NCBI RefSeq assembly: GCF_000382225.1
Contig: NZ_KB907800.1
Coordinates: 1-64,000, forward strand
Length of the DNA: 64,000 nt
From: Hymenobacter aerophilus DSM 13606
GTDB taxonomy: Bacteria > Bacteroidota > Bacteroidia > Cytophagales > Hymenobacteraceae
Direction: 5' to 3'
Part shown: piece after piece, positions 33,312 through 42,196 of the stretch
Layout of the letters: each line of letters opens with the position of its first letter
How positions within the stretch are numbered: the first letter of the stretch is position 1
Notes under the pieces: model-generated
What the model saw: the letters and a program-made list of their open reading frames with translations, nothing else
What the model was told of the DNA's origin: nothing
Databases searched by the model: none
Made by a program: the position numbers and the translations under genes

Positions 33312-33830
33312 ATGGAACCAAATAACAGCTTAGCCGAGGCCAAAGCGCAATTCATTCATACCTGGGGCGTATCAGGATCGAGTTGGGGCGTGAGCAAAAC
33401 GCTGGCCCAGGTACACGCCTTGTTGCTGGTAAGCGCCGAGGCCCTGAGTACCGAAGATATTATGGAGCAACTCACCATCTCGCGCGGCAACGCCAGCCAG
33501 ACGGTGCGCGAGCTGCTCGACTGGGGGCTAATTTACAAGGAGTTGCGGGCCGGAGAGCGACGCGAGTTTTTCGTGGCCGAGAAGGATATGCTGCAGGTTA
33601 CGCGCTGCATCATCCGGGCCCGCAAGCGGCGCGAGCTGGATCAGATGAAGTACAGCATCGATCAGCTGGCGGCCCTGCCCGGCGACCCGGAGCAGGCCGA
33701 CTACCGGGCTTTCCATTCGGTGCTAACCGACATTCAGCAGCTAGCCACCGTGTCGGATAAAATGCTCAACCGGCTGATGCAAGCCGAACGCAGCTGGTTC
33801 TGGGACAAGTTCATGCGCCTTTTCCTGTAG
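33312..33830 (+). CDS. GbsR/MarR family transcriptional regulator
   Basis: 172 residues. Winged helix-turn-helix: LAQVHALLLVSAEALSTEDIMEQLTISRGNASQTVRELLDWGLIYK (about 31-76), followed by GERREFFVAEKDM as the wing. The helical C-terminal dimerisation region has many Arg/Glu (RARKRRELDQMKY). This is the COG1510 GbsR-like type. It lies second in the run, 103 bp after the oxidoreductase, and is the likely ligand-responsive controller of the palindrome at 32181-32226. The effector is unknown. Confidence 0.85.
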   Translation: MEPNNSLAEAKAQFIHTWGVSGSSWGVSKTLAQVHALLLVSAEALSTEDIMEQLTISRGNASQTVRELLDWGLIYKELRAGERREFFVAEKDMLQVTRCIIRARKRRELDQMKYSIDQLAALPGDPEQADYRAFHSVLTDIQQLATVSDKMLNRLMQAERSWFWDKFMRLFL

Positions 33831-33884
33831 TGGTCTGACCTGGCCCGCACTACGTTTTCCTTTACTCTCTAACCCAGATGCACG

Positions 33885-35045
33885 ATGGAAAATCCTGAAA
33901 ATGAACCCGCTGCTGAGCAGCAGCCAAGCCGCCGGCTAATTCCCACGTGGCGCACGAGTGTCTGGGGCAGCGCCTGGACCTCGGTAGTGGGCACGGCGAT
34001 GGTCGCGGGCTTGGTTGGCACGGGCCTGATGTGGGTGTCGGTGGGCCGCTACGAGTCGTACGGCATCAGCCTGTTTTGCTTGTCGCCCTTCATTTGCAGC
34101 TTCGTAGCTGTCATCATCAACCAGTGGCGCAACCCCGCTGCGGCCCGCGACATCTGGCCCGTGACCCGCGCGGTGGTAGGGGTGCTGGCCGTGCTTGCTT
34201 CCATGGGGGCGCTTATTCTGTCGCGCGGCGAGGGGCTGATATGCGTAGTTATGGCGCTGCCCTTCGCATTGGTAATGGCGCTGTTCGGGGTGCTGTTGGG
34301 AAGTGTAGTTATTGATTTGGGTGGCGGCCGCCGCCCGGCGCCGCTGCTCTCGGTGGTGGTGCTGCTTTACCCCGCCATTCAGCATTACGAGGCGGCCAAC
34401 CCGGCCCCGGCAGTGGCGCAGCAGGTAACTACCTCAATAACCGTGAATGCGCCGCCCGCCGTGGTATGGCGGGCCCTGATGCAGCCCACCAGCTACCCGG
34501 CAGCCTCGGGCTGGTTTCGGGCCGGCGTGGTATACCCCACGCGCACGGCCTTCGCCCTCGACAGCGCCACCGGCCAACGCACCCTGGTCTGCCACTACTC
34601 GCAGGGCTTGGCGCGGCTACCCATTGTCGGCTGGGAGCCCGAACGCCGCCTCACGTTTGCCGTGCCCCCGCCGGACATGCCCGCGCCTATGCGCGAACTC
34701 AGCCCCTACCCCGATATCCATGCCCCGCATTTGCACGGTTACTTCCAGGTGGATAGCGGCACGTTCCGGCTGCGGCCGCTGCCGGGCGGACGGACCCAGC
34801 TCGAAGGCCGTACCACCTACCGGCACTCCATTGGCCCGCAGTTTTACTGGCACTTGTGGAGCAACTACTTGCTCGATGCCATGCACGAGCAGGTGCTGCT
34901 TACGCTACGCGACCGAGCCGAAGCCCTCGTGGCCGCCACCGCCCACAATGGTTCGGCGCCCGCCCCACGCATTCTGGCCGGGGCAGATTTAGAACCGGCT
35001 GAACCTTCCGCCGCCGTTTATTTAGCCCCGACTTTCCGTGAGTAG
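33885..35045 (+). CDS. Membrane protein with C-terminal SRPBCC (START-like) domain
   Basis: 386 residues. The N-terminal half has four predicted membrane helices (about 28-52, 60-77, 94-110, 118-145), with a short fifth near 152-165. From about residue 180 an SRPBCC-type domain follows: TTSITVNAPPAVVWRALMQP, VGWEPERRLTFAVP, and a long C-terminal helix after YRHSIGPQFYWHLWSNYLLDAMH. The lipid- or polyketide-binding pocket fold is inferred. The stop overlaps the next start by 8 bp, indicating translational coupling with the methyltransferase. Confidence 0.75.
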   Translation: MENPENEPAAEQQPSRRLIPTWRTSVWGSAWTSVVGTAMVAGLVGTGLMWVSVGRYESYGISLFCLSPFICSFVAVIINQWRNPAAARDIWPVTRAVVGVLAVLASMGALILSRGEGLICVVMALPFALVMALFGVLLGSVVIDLGGGRRPAPLLSVVVLLYPAIQHYEAANPAPAVAQQVTTSITVNAPPAVVWRALMQPTSYPAASGWFRAGVVYPTRTAFALDSATGQRTLVCHYSQGLARLPIVGWEPERRLTFAVPPPDMPAPMRELSPYPDIHAPHLHGYFQVDSGTFRLRPLPGGRTQLEGRTTYRHSIGPQFYWHLWSNYLLDAMHEQVLLTLRDRAEALVAATAHNGSAPAPRILAGADLEPAEPSAAVYLAPTFRE

Positions 35046-35853
35046 CACTGCCCTGGTAACTGTTGCGACCGTCACGGCTCCGGACCAGGCTGGTAGGGCC
35101 CGACCGTCTTTTCTGGCCGGGCCCTACCAGCCTGCCCGCATTCGGGAGCTGTTTGATGAATTGGCTAGTACCTACAACTGTGCGGCCTGGTTATCGGGCG
35201 GGTTGCTGGGCTGGTGGCGCCGGCAGTTAGCCGCCGCTTTACCCCACCCGGCTCAGGGCCCCGCCGTGGTAGTAGACCTGATGGCCGGTGGGGCCAACCT
35301 GTGGCCGGCATTGCGCCGGCGGTTTGGCCCGGAGTTGCGGGTAGCAGCCGTCGATTTTTCGGGCGCAATGCTGGTTCGCGCCGCCCGTCATGCCGGCGGC
35401 CCGGCCCTCACACTGCATCGCGCCGACGCACTGGCTACGCCGCTGCCTACCGCCTGCGCCACGGCCGTTACCTGCGCTTTCGGCCTGAAAACCTTGCCCG
35501 TGGCCGCTTACCCAGCCCTGCTAACGGAGGCCGCCCGGCTTCTGCGGCCGGGCGGCGAGTTGGCTCTTACCGAACTAGTGCTGCCGGCAGATGGCTGGCA
35601 ACGCAGTTTCCTGTTGCGCTACCTGGCAGTTATCCTGCCGCTGCTGGGCCGGTTGTGGCCGGCCGCCGCCGCTCACATCGCTCTACTGCGCTACGCCCGC
35701 TCGGGGCCCAATTTACCGGCCCTGACTGCGGCGCTACAAACCGCGGGCTTCGAGCGGGTGCGGCAGCGGCGGCTGTGGCCCGGCTGCGCGGTGCTGGTAT
35801 CGGCGCGCAAGAAGCCGGAGTCAGCCCGGAAAGCTGACTATCCCGCTCTTTAA
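35038..35853 (+). CDS. SAM-dependent methyltransferase (UbiE/COQ5-like)
   Basis: 271 residues from GTG at 35038, which overlaps the stop of the preceding gene (GTGAGTAG). Class I fold: VVDLMAGGANLWPALRR (motif I, here with L-M-A-G-G), VAAVDFSGAMLVRAARHAGG, HRADALATPLP, AVTCAFGLKTLP, and LLRPGGELALTELVLP. This layout matches UbiE-type quinone methyltransferases, but the active-site details are degenerate and the coupled membrane lipid-binding-type protein suggests another hydrophobic substrate. Confidence 0.82.
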   Translation: MSSTALVTVATVTAPDQAGRARPSFLAGPYQPARIRELFDELASTYNCAAWLSGGLLGWWRRQLAAALPHPAQGPAVVVDLMAGGANLWPALRRRFGPELRVAAVDFSGAMLVRAARHAGGPALTLHRADALATPLPTACATAVTCAFGLKTLPVAAYPALLTEAARLLRPGGELALTELVLPADGWQRSFLLRYLAVILPLLGRLWPAAAAHIALLRYARSGPNLPALTAALQTAGFERVRQRRLWPGCAVLVSARKKPESARKADYPAL

Positions 35854-35927
35854 AGCGCGGGTACGTACAGGATATAGCAGCCGTCCGCTATCCAGGCGGT
35901 CTGCTCCTTTCGCCCCACCCCCTACCC

Positions 35928-36623
35928 ATGACCGTTACCTGCAAAACCACCATTCAGTCGAAGGAAACGCTGACCGAAATTCCCGACACCTGGCAGCTCA
36001 CCGACTACCGCTCCATTATGAGCGCGGCCGATTTCACCGACGGCGACACGCTTTCGGCCGCCGAAGTGCGCGAGATGACGCTTATGGCGCTGGCCGACCT
36101 CGAACCCGCCGAGGCCGCCACGGTGCTGCTCAGCTACCGCCTGGGCGACGATTTGAGCGACGGCCAGATTGACCAGATTGCCCACGACATGCAGAACGAC
36201 AAGATTTTCGAGGAGTACCCGGAAATCGGCCTGCACCGCCAACTGTTCGACGTCAACCAACTGCTGCGCCTGGCCTACAACGGCACGTTCCCCAACGGTG
36301 CAGCCGTGCTGGTGCAGGCCACCGTGCAGCTCACTTGCCCCGAGGCGCCTACCCAACTCACGGCCGGCCTCGTACTGTGGGCCCTGGCCCCGGCCCTCTC
36401 CGACCGTTCGCTCATCAAACGCCTATACGCCGCCGAGCTGGAAGCCGCCACGCCCTTTGATGCCGCCGATGATATCCTCTGGGAACTGACCGTAACGCCC
36501 GACGCGGCCGCCCCCGGCACCTTCGCCGTACGCCTGATTTCCTCGGAGTACTGGCTGCACGATCTGGCCGATTCGGGCGAGTTCGAGGGGGAAATTGTGC
36601 TGCCGGAGTTGGAGCAAGACTAA
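35928..36623 (+). CDS. Hypothetical acidic protein
   Basis: 231 residues, strongly acidic, no signal or membrane segment. It starts MTVTCKTTIQSKETLTEIPD. The middle has many Asp/Glu pairs (SYRLGDDLSDGQIDQIAHDM, NDKIFEEYPEIGLHRQL) and the end is acidic (FEGEIVLPELEQD). I recognise no family. It lies 74 bp after the methyltransferase, before a strong terminator, so it could be the last gene of that operon or an independent one. Confidence 0.6.
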   Translation: MTVTCKTTIQSKETLTEIPDTWQLTDYRSIMSAADFTDGDTLSAAEVREMTLMALADLEPAEAATVLLSYRLGDDLSDGQIDQIAHDMQNDKIFEEYPEIGLHRQLFDVNQLLRLAYNGTFPNGAAVLVQATVQLTCPEAPTQLTAGLVLWALAPALSDRSLIKRLYAAELEAATPFDAADDILWELTVTPDAAAPGTFAVRLISSEYWLHDLADSGEFEGEIVLPELEQD

Positions 36624-36642
36624 ACCCGTACCGTAAACCCAC

Positions 36643-36683
36643 AAAAAAAGGCCCGCCGGAAGTGCTTCCGGCGGGCCTTTTTT
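36643..36683. terminator. Bidirectional intrinsic terminator
   Basis: GGCCCGCCGGAAG-TGC-TTCCGGCGGGCC stem flanked by A7 and T6, between the convergent 231-aa gene and rny. Confidence 0.92.
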
Positions 36684-36697
36684 CTTACTAAACAATC

Positions 36698-38395
36698 CTA
36701 TTTAGCGTAGGCCACGGCGCGCATTTCGCGGATAACCGTGATTTTAATCTGGCCGGGGTACTGCATCTCCTTCTCGATTTTCTGGGAGATTTCGTAGCTC
36801 AGCTCGCCGGCGCGCTCGTCGGTTACATTCTCGGCGTCCACCATCACGCGCAGCTCGCGGCCGGCCTGAATGGCGAAGCACTGGTTGACGCCCTTGAAGC
36901 CGTTGGCGGTTTCTTCGAGCTGCTTGAGGCGCTTGATGTAGCTCTCCATCATCTCGCGGCGGGCACCGGGGCGCGAGCCCGAAATGGCGTCGCAGGCCTG
37001 CACGAGCGGCGAAATCATGGCCGTCATCTCAATTTCGTCGTGGTGGGCACCGATGGCGTTTACCACATCGGGGTGCTCCTTGTACTTCTTGGCCATCTCC
37101 ATGCCCAGAATGGCGTGGGGCAGCTCGGGCTCCTCGGTGCTCACCTTGCCGATGTCGTGGAGCAGGCCGGCGCGCTTGGCATGCTTCACGTTGAGGCCCA
37201 TTTCGGCGGCCATGGTGGCGCAAAGGTTGGCTACTTCGCGCGAGTGCTGGAGCAGGTTCTGGCCGTAGCTGGAGCGGAAGCGCATGCGGCCCACCATCTT
37301 AATCAGCTCGGGATGCAGACCGTGGATGCCGAGGTCGATGATGGTTTTTTCGCCGATTTCGATGATTTCCTCGTCGATGTTCTTGCGGGTTTTGGCCACA
37401 ATTTCCTCGATGCGGGCCGGGTGAATGCGGCCGTCCTTTACCAGCAGGTGCAAACTCAGCCGGGCTACCTCGCGGCGCACCGGGTCGAAGCCCGAAATAA
37501 TAATGGCTTCGGGCGTATCATCCACAATAATTTCGACGCCCGTGGCGGCTTCCAGGGCCCGGATATTGCGGCCCTCGCGGCCGATAATCTTGCCCTTCAC
37601 ATCATCACTTTCAATGTTGAAAATGCTGACGCAGTTCTCGATGGCGTGCTCGGCGGCGGTACGCTGAATGGTTTCGAGCACGATTTTCTTGGCGTCTTTG
37701 GTGGCCGTGAGCTTGCTTTGAGCCACCACGTCCTTGATATAGGAGCTGGCCTGAATCTGGGCTTCGTTGCGCAGGCTTTCGACCAGCTGCTCGCGGGCCT
37801 CGGCGGCCGTAAGGCCCGAAATGGCTTCGAGCTGGGTGGTGATGGCGCTGATTTTCTCGGTGAGCTGCTGGCGGATGTCGCGCAGCTCGGTTTCCACTTC
37901 CTGCTCGCGGGCTTCGAGCTTGGCCAGTTGGGCGTCGAGGATGGCTTTGCGCTTTTCGTCCTGCTGTTCGAGCTTTTCGCGTTGCTGCTGGGCCTGGGTT
38001 TCGAGGCGCTCCTTGGTCGTGTCGAGCTCCTTTTCCTTGCGCTGCACCTGGTCGAGCTGCTTCTGGGTGGTTTGGGCGAGTTGCTTAATGCTCTGCTCCT
38101 GCTCCACCACGCTGGCGCGGCGCTCGGTCAGCTCCTGCTCCAGGCTCTGCTTCTGGCGGCGGCTTTCCTGCTCAAATTCCTGCTTGAGGTTGCGGAATTT
38201 ATCCTTCGACTGCTGAATCCGCTCGTCGCGGATGCGGGTGGCCTCGGCTTCGGCATCGGCCAGCAGCTGCTGGCTTTTGGCGCGGGCGTCACCCTCGTGG
38301 TCCTGCCGGGCCTTGCCGGCCAGCAGGCGTCCCAGCACCACGCCAACCACGAGGGCCAGCACGGCTGCCAGAACGATATAAAGTGTTACAGACAT
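36698..38395 (-). CDS. rny: Ribonuclease Y
   Basis: 565 residues. A membrane-anchored endoribonuclease that starts mRNA decay. N-terminal membrane helix (about 5-24), then a very long Gln/Glu/Lys/Arg coiled coil (about 30-205). The KH domain is around [21 protein letters not shown]. The HD domain is [21 protein letters not shown] and [14 protein letters not shown] (catalytic HD in LLHDIGK). The C-terminus ends [20 protein letters not shown], diagnostic for the family. It is preceded by zapA, as in many Bacteroidota. Confidence 0.95.
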   Translation of the reverse strand: MSVTLYIVLAAVLALVVGVVLGRLLAGKARQDHEGDARAKSQQLLADAEAEATRIRDERIQQSKDKFRNLKQEFEQESRRQKQSLEQELTERRASVVEQEQSIKQLAQTTQKQLDQVQRKEKELDTTKERLETQAQQQREKLEQQDEKRKAILDAQLAKLEAREQEVETELRDIRQQLTEKISAITTQLEAISGLTAAEAREQLVESLRNEAQIQASSYIKDVVAQSKLTATKDAKKIVLETIQRTAAEHAIENCVSIFNIESDDVKGKIIGREGRNIRALEAATGVEIIVDDTPEAIIISGFDPVRREVARLSLHLLVKDGRIHPARIEEIVAKTRKNIDEEIIEIGEKTIIDLGIHGLHPELIKMVGRMRFRSSYGQNLLQHSREVANLCATMAAEMGLNVKHAKRAGLLHDIGKVSTEEPELPHAILGMEMAKKYKEHPDVVNAIGAHHDEIEMTAMISPLVQACDAISGSRPGARREMMESYIKRLKQLEETANGFKGVNQCFAIQAGRELRVMVDAENVTDERAGELSYEISQKIEKEMQYPGQIKITVIREMRAVAYAK

Positions 38396-38469
38396 GATTT
38401 TTAGGGGGATGAGATGGGAAGGTAAAAGCTGACTTCCGGCGGTTGATTACTGGTTTTTGGGCGGGCTGC

Positions 38470-38640
38470 CAGCCAAACGCTGACGTCAACCCATCCTGAA
38501 CCAACAATTGCCAACCAAAAATCATTACGCCACAGCTCCCGCTGGAAACGCCAAAGGCCCGCGCAGTGGCCGGGTCGTTTGCCCTGCCCCGCACCGGGCT
38601 GTTGCTTCGCGCCGAATCGGCCCGCTGCCCACCTGGGGCA
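38470..38640 (-). ncRNA. ssrS: Possible 6S RNA
   Basis: A 250-bp non-coding gap between zapA and rny contains GC-rich, self-complementary sequence on the minus strand (TTGCCC and GGGCAA pairing around GGGCCGATTCGGCGCG, then GGCCACTGCGCGGGCC). I recall 6S RNA being annotated next to zapA in many bacteria, which is the main reason for this call. I cannot confirm the conserved central bubble by hand. Boundaries are approximate. Confidence 0.35.
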
Positions 38641-38646
38641 ACCGGG

Positions 38647-38937
38647 TCAGACCAACACCGTCCCCGACAGCAGCTCGTCCAAGCGCGCCAGGCGCTCGGT
38701 CAGGGCCGCGTCGGTCCCATCCTTTTCTGTGCTCACCTTCAAGCGGTCAGCCATGGTCGATAAGGCAATCATGGCCAGCAGGTCCTGTTTGTCCTGAATG
38801 CCGTATTTGTCCCGGAATTCCTTCAGCCGCTCGCTTAGCAGCCGGCCCGCAAGGCGCAGGCGCTCCTCATCCTGGGGGCTTACCTTCATGGGGTAATCCC
38901 GGTCAGCAATTCGGATTTTGATGGAAAGGTCGGACAT
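38647..38937 (-). CDS. zapA: Cell division protein ZapA
   Basis: 96 residues. The N-terminal beta region SIKIRIADRDYPMKVSPQDEERLRLAGRLLSERL is typical of ZapA. A helical coiled part (LAMIALSTMADRLKVSTE) follows. ZapA bundles FtsZ filaments at the division ring in the cytoplasm. It lies 55 bp downstream of a small coiled-coil gene on the same strand. Confidence 0.85.
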   Translation of the reverse strand: MSDLSIKIRIADRDYPMKVSPQDEERLRLAGRLLSERLKEFRDKYGIQDKQDLLAMIALSTMADRLKVSTEKDGTDAALTERLARLDELLSGTVLV

Positions 38938-38992
38938 CAGCAGGCTGCTGGCAGTGGTGGGGTTAGGGTGGCGGTGATTGGTTCGGTATGGT

Positions 38993-39292
38993 TTACTCCC
39001 TCAAATAGGCAAGGCACTTATCTATTTCGCGGATGTATTCGTTCAGGCGAAGTTTCAGCTCGTTGACATTGGCCGGTTCCCCGGTCGCTATGGTATTGAC
39101 AAGTTTAGTGATATTCTCCTGATTCTGGAAATCCTTGATGACCCGCTCCCGGTCGCGCACGTCGGCCTGCAACTGCTGAACCGTAGTCTGGGCATCGGCC
39201 AGCTCCTCGCGCAACTGCTGATAGGCAGCCACTAAAGTGGTTACCTGCCGCTCCAGGCGGTCGAGTTGGGCCAGTTGCTGGGTGGATGCCAT
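38993..39292 (-). CDS. Small coiled-coil protein upstream of zapA
   Basis: 99 residues from the ATG at 39292; the upstream in-frame extension is repeat DNA. Almost entirely coiled coil (LAQLDRLERQVTTLVAAYQQLREELADAQTTVQQLQADVRD), then NVNELKLRLNEYIREIDKCLAYL. The heptad pattern and the tight position before zapA recall the ZapB-like proteins that partner with ZapA, but sequence alone does not prove that. Between pheT and zapA on the same strand. Confidence 0.7.
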   Translation of the reverse strand: MASTQQLAQLDRLERQVTTLVAAYQQLREELADAQTTVQQLQADVRDRERVIKDFQNQENITKLVNTIATGEPANVNELKLRLNEYIREIDKCLAYLRE

Positions 39293-39348
39293 TTTTTGGT
39301 TTTTGGTGGGCGGTTTTGGTTTTTCGTAAAGAACGTGATTTGGCAAGA

Positions 39349-39456
39349 ACGTCATTCTGAGCGAAGCGAAGAATCTCGCGTGCCAAAGTAATCCAAATGG
39401 CAGGTTAGCCCTGCAACATCAGCACGCGAGATTCTTCGCTTCGCTCAGAATGACGT
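39349..39456. repeat. TGTCAT-CTGAG palindrome, class II, perfect 35-bp arms
   Basis: ACGTCATTCTGAGCGAAGCG onward through GAAGAATCTCGCGTGC, mirrored exactly, with a 38-nt loop. A GGTTTTTGGTGGGCGG string lies just before it (39293-39323). Its right end is 5 bp from the pheT stop codon. Confidence 0.93.
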
Positions 39457-39461
39457 GCTGG

Positions 39462-41960
39462 TTACCGCCGGATAACGGCGTCGGCCTGCTGCTCGAACTG
39501 CTGAATGAGGCGGTTCATCACCTGGTCGATGGCCTGGTCGGTAAGCGTCTGGGTGGCATCCTGGAGCAGGAAGCTGACCGAGTACGACTTCTTGCCCGCG
39601 CCCAGGTTGTCGCCCTCGTACACGTCGAACACGTTTACCTGGCGCAGCAGCTTCTTTTCGGCGCGGCGGGCAATCTGGCGCAGCTGGTCGAAGCTCACGG
39701 CCCGGTCGACGACGAGGCTCAGGTCGCGGCGCACTTCCGGGAACTTGGGCAGCTCCTGGGCCACGAGGCGGCTCTTGTACTTGCGCATCAGGCCGTCCCA
39801 GTCCAGCTCGGCAAACCACACCGGCTGGCTCACATCAAGGCGCTTGAGCACGGCCGCCGATACGGCCCCGAGCTGGGCCACCGGCTGATTCTGGGCCAGC
39901 AACGTGAGGCCGCCCGCCAGATACGGGTGCTCGACGGGTCGCGAGGCGGGCTCAGCGAAGCCCAGCGCGGCCAGCACCTGCTGCACGGCCCCGGCCAGCT
40001 GGTGGAACGAGCTTTTGGCCGATTTCTGCTGCCAGGTTTCGGCGGCCGAGTTGCCGGTAAGGTAGATAACGAGCTGGTTTTGCTCCTGGTGGCTGCCGTC
40101 GGGCAGCTGGCGGTAGGTTTTGCCGAACTCGTAAAGCTTCAGGTCGCGCTGGCGGCGGTTCACGTTGTGGCGCACCACCTCCAGGCCGCTGGGCAGCAGG
40201 CTGGGCCGCAACACGTTCAGCTCGGCGCTGTTGAAGTTGAGTAGGTGCACCAGCTCGGCGCTAGGTGCGTCGTCGGTTTCGAAGTAGCGCGAGTTGGTGA
40301 TGGAGTTGGTGATGATTTCCGAAAAGCCCTGCCCACTAAGCAGCCGGGCCACATTCTGGCGGATGATTTCGGGGTCGGGGCTCGGGAACTTGGCCAGGAA
40401 CGAAGCCGAGTTGTGGGGCCGCAGCGCCACGTTGTTGTAGCCATAGATGCGCAGAATCTCCTCAATCACGTCGGCTTCGCGGGTCACGTCCACCTTATGC
40501 GGCGGCACGGCCAGCACCCACTCCTCGGAGAGCTTAGAAGTTAGCGGTGAGAGGTGAGACTCACTACTGACTTCTGCATTCTCCCCTCTCACTTCTAACT
40601 TCTCACTTCTCACTTCTACAATAAGGATATCGAGGTCGGCAAGAATCTGGCGGATGCGGGCGGGTTCAATGTACTGGCCCACGAGCTTTTCGACCCGCGG
40701 CAGGCGCAGGCGTACCAGCGTCGGCTCGATTGGCGTGGGGTACTCGTCCACCACGGGCGCGGCCACGGTGGCACCGGCCACTTCCTGGAGCAGCAGGGCG
40801 GCGCGTTTGAGGGCCAGCGGCACCATGTTGGGGTCGGTGCCACGCTCGAAGCGGAAGGAGGCGTCGGTTTTGAGTTGGTGCGTCTGGGACGTTTTGCGCA
40901 CTACGGCCGGCGCGAAGTAGGCGCTTTCCAGGAACACCCGAGTCGTGGTTTCACTCACGCCCGAAGTCTGGCCACCGAACACGCCGGCCAAGGCCAGCGG
41001 CTGGCCGTTGGCATCGGCAATAACCAGATCCTCGGCCCGCAACGTGCGTTCCACGCCGTCGAGGGTCGTGAACTTCTCGCCCGCTTCGGCCCGCTTCACA
41101 CGGATGTGGTTGCCCGCAATCTGGTCGGCATCGAAGGCGTGCAGGGGTTGGCCCAGCTCGTGTAGCACGAAGTTGGTTACGTCGACCACGTTGTTGATGG
41201 GCGCGAGGCCGATGCTCCGCAGGCGCTTTTGCAGCCACTCGGGCGAGGGCGCCACCCGCACATTTTCCAGCAGCAGGCCGGCGTAGCGTGGGGCGGCAGC
41301 CGGGTCTTCCAGCGTAACTTTTACGTTAGCTGCTGCCTCAGCAGGGGTCTGGAAGCCGCTCACGTCGGGCAGTTGGCAGGGCTGGCGCAGCAGGGCGCGC
41401 AGCTCGCGGGCCACGCCGTAGTGCGAGGCCGCGTCGGCCCGGTTCGGTGTCAGGCCAATTTCAAATACCGAATCGGAGCCCAGACCGAAGTAGTCGGCGG
41501 CAGGCGTACCGTTGGGCAGGTCGGTATCGAGCACCATAATGCCGGCGTGCGACTGTCCCAGCCCGATTTCATCCTCGGCGCAGATCATGCCCTCGGAGGC
41601 CGCGCCCCGGATTTTCGATTTCTTGATTTTGAACGGCTCGCCGCCGGTCGGGTGCAGCACCGCGCCTTCGAGGGCCACCACCACGCGCTGGCCGGCGGCC
41701 ACGTTGGGGGCGCCGCACACAATCTGGCGCGGCGTGGCGTCGCCCACATCCACGGTCGTCAGGCTGAGCTTGTCGGCGTCGGGGTGCTTTTCGCGGGTGA
41801 GCACCGTGCCCAACACGAGGCCGCGCAGGCCGCCGGGTACGCTTTCCAGCTCCTCGATGCCCTCCACCTCCAGGCCCGAGCCCGTAAGCAGCGCCCCGAT
41901 TTCGGTAGCAGGTTTATCAGTGGGAATAAGCGTGCGGAGCCAGTCGTAAGATATCTTCAT
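39462..41960 (-). CDS. pheT: Phenylalanine-tRNA ligase, beta subunit, with in-frame repeat insertion
   Basis: 832 residues. The beta subunit of the alpha2beta2 enzyme that charges tRNA-Phe. The N-terminal tRNA-binding (EMAP-like) domain contains GLVLGTVLTREKHPDADKLSL (about 49-69), then B3/B4 with FERGTDPNMVPLALKRAALL, B5 with DVIEEILRIYGYNNV, and a C-terminal anticodon-binding domain ending FPEVRRDLSLVVDRAVSFDQ. About residues 446-477 (EVRSEKLEVRGENAEVSSES onward) do not belong to the family and are encoded by palindromic repeat DNA. The frame is kept. The alpha subunit gene is not in the window. Confidence 0.95.
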   Translation of the reverse strand: MKISYDWLRTLIPTDKPATEIGALLTGSGLEVEGIEELESVPGGLRGLVLGTVLTREKHPDADKLSLTTVDVGDATPRQIVCGAPNVAAGQRVVVALEGAVLHPTGGEPFKIKKSKIRGAASEGMICAEDEIGLGQSHAGIMVLDTDLPNGTPAADYFGLGSDSVFEIGLTPNRADAASHYGVARELRALLRQPCQLPDVSGFQTPAEAAANVKVTLEDPAAAPRYAGLLLENVRVAPSPEWLQKRLRSIGLAPINNVVDVTNFVLHELGQPLHAFDADQIAGNHIRVKRAEAGEKFTTLDGVERTLRAEDLVIADANGQPLALAGVFGGQTSGVSETTTRVFLESAYFAPAVVRKTSQTHQLKTDASFRFERGTDPNMVPLALKRAALLLQEVAGATVAAPVVDEYPTPIEPTLVRLRLPRVEKLVGQYIEPARIRQILADLDILIVEVRSEKLEVRGENAEVSSESHLSPLTSKLSEEWVLAVPPHKVDVTREADVIEEILRIYGYNNVALRPHNSASFLAKFPSPDPEIIRQNVARLLSGQGFSEIITNSITNSRYFETDDAPSAELVHLLNFNSAELNVLRPSLLPSGLEVVRHNVNRRQRDLKLYEFGKTYRQLPDGSHQEQNQLVIYLTGNSAAETWQQKSAKSSFHQLAGAVQQVLAALGFAEPASRPVEHPYLAGGLTLLAQNQPVAQLGAVSAAVLKRLDVSQPVWFAELDWDGLMRKYKSRLVAQELPKFPEVRRDLSLVVDRAVSFDQLRQIARRAEKKLLRQVNVFDVYEGDNLGAGKKSYSVSFLLQDATQTLTDQAIDQVMNRLIQQFEQQADAVIRR
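40531..40619. repeat. Protein-coding palindromic repeat inside pheT
   Basis: About 89 bp of GAAGTGAGAAGTTAG-type words. Arms GAAGTTAGCGGTGAGAGG (40537-40554) and CCTCTCACTTCTAACTTC (40585-40602) pair with two mismatches. A tail of TCTCACTTC words follows. Read through in frame on the minus strand. Confidence 0.85.
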
Positions 41961-42074
41961 GGGGGTAAGCGGCCAATGGGCGGCTGTCAGTTGTCAGGCG
42001 CCAACATTCGGCATGCTGTATTTTGGTTGATTCAAGAATAAACCAGCTGCCGGACATTGGCATCTGAGTTTTGG

Positions 42075-42082
42075 CAAAGGTA
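42075..42082 (-). promoter_or_regulatory. -7 box (TACCTTTG) for pheT
   Basis: Exact TAnnTTTG on the minus strand, 114 bp upstream of the pheT start. The remaining spacer 41961-42196 shows nothing else. Confidence 0.5.
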
Positions 42083-42196
42083 CAGATTCGGCTGGGGGCT
42101 AAAATTCAATTTAACCGGACACTAACCTGACAATTTTCGGAAGTCACGGCTTAAAACCGATGATTTATCTGACAGCCGTTACTGCGTGCACCCAAT

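Noticed and set aside
37040..38404. 454-codon plus-strand frame covering rny
   Set aside because: Low-complexity Leu/Gly antisense product of the Gln/Glu coiled coil; no protein family resemblance.
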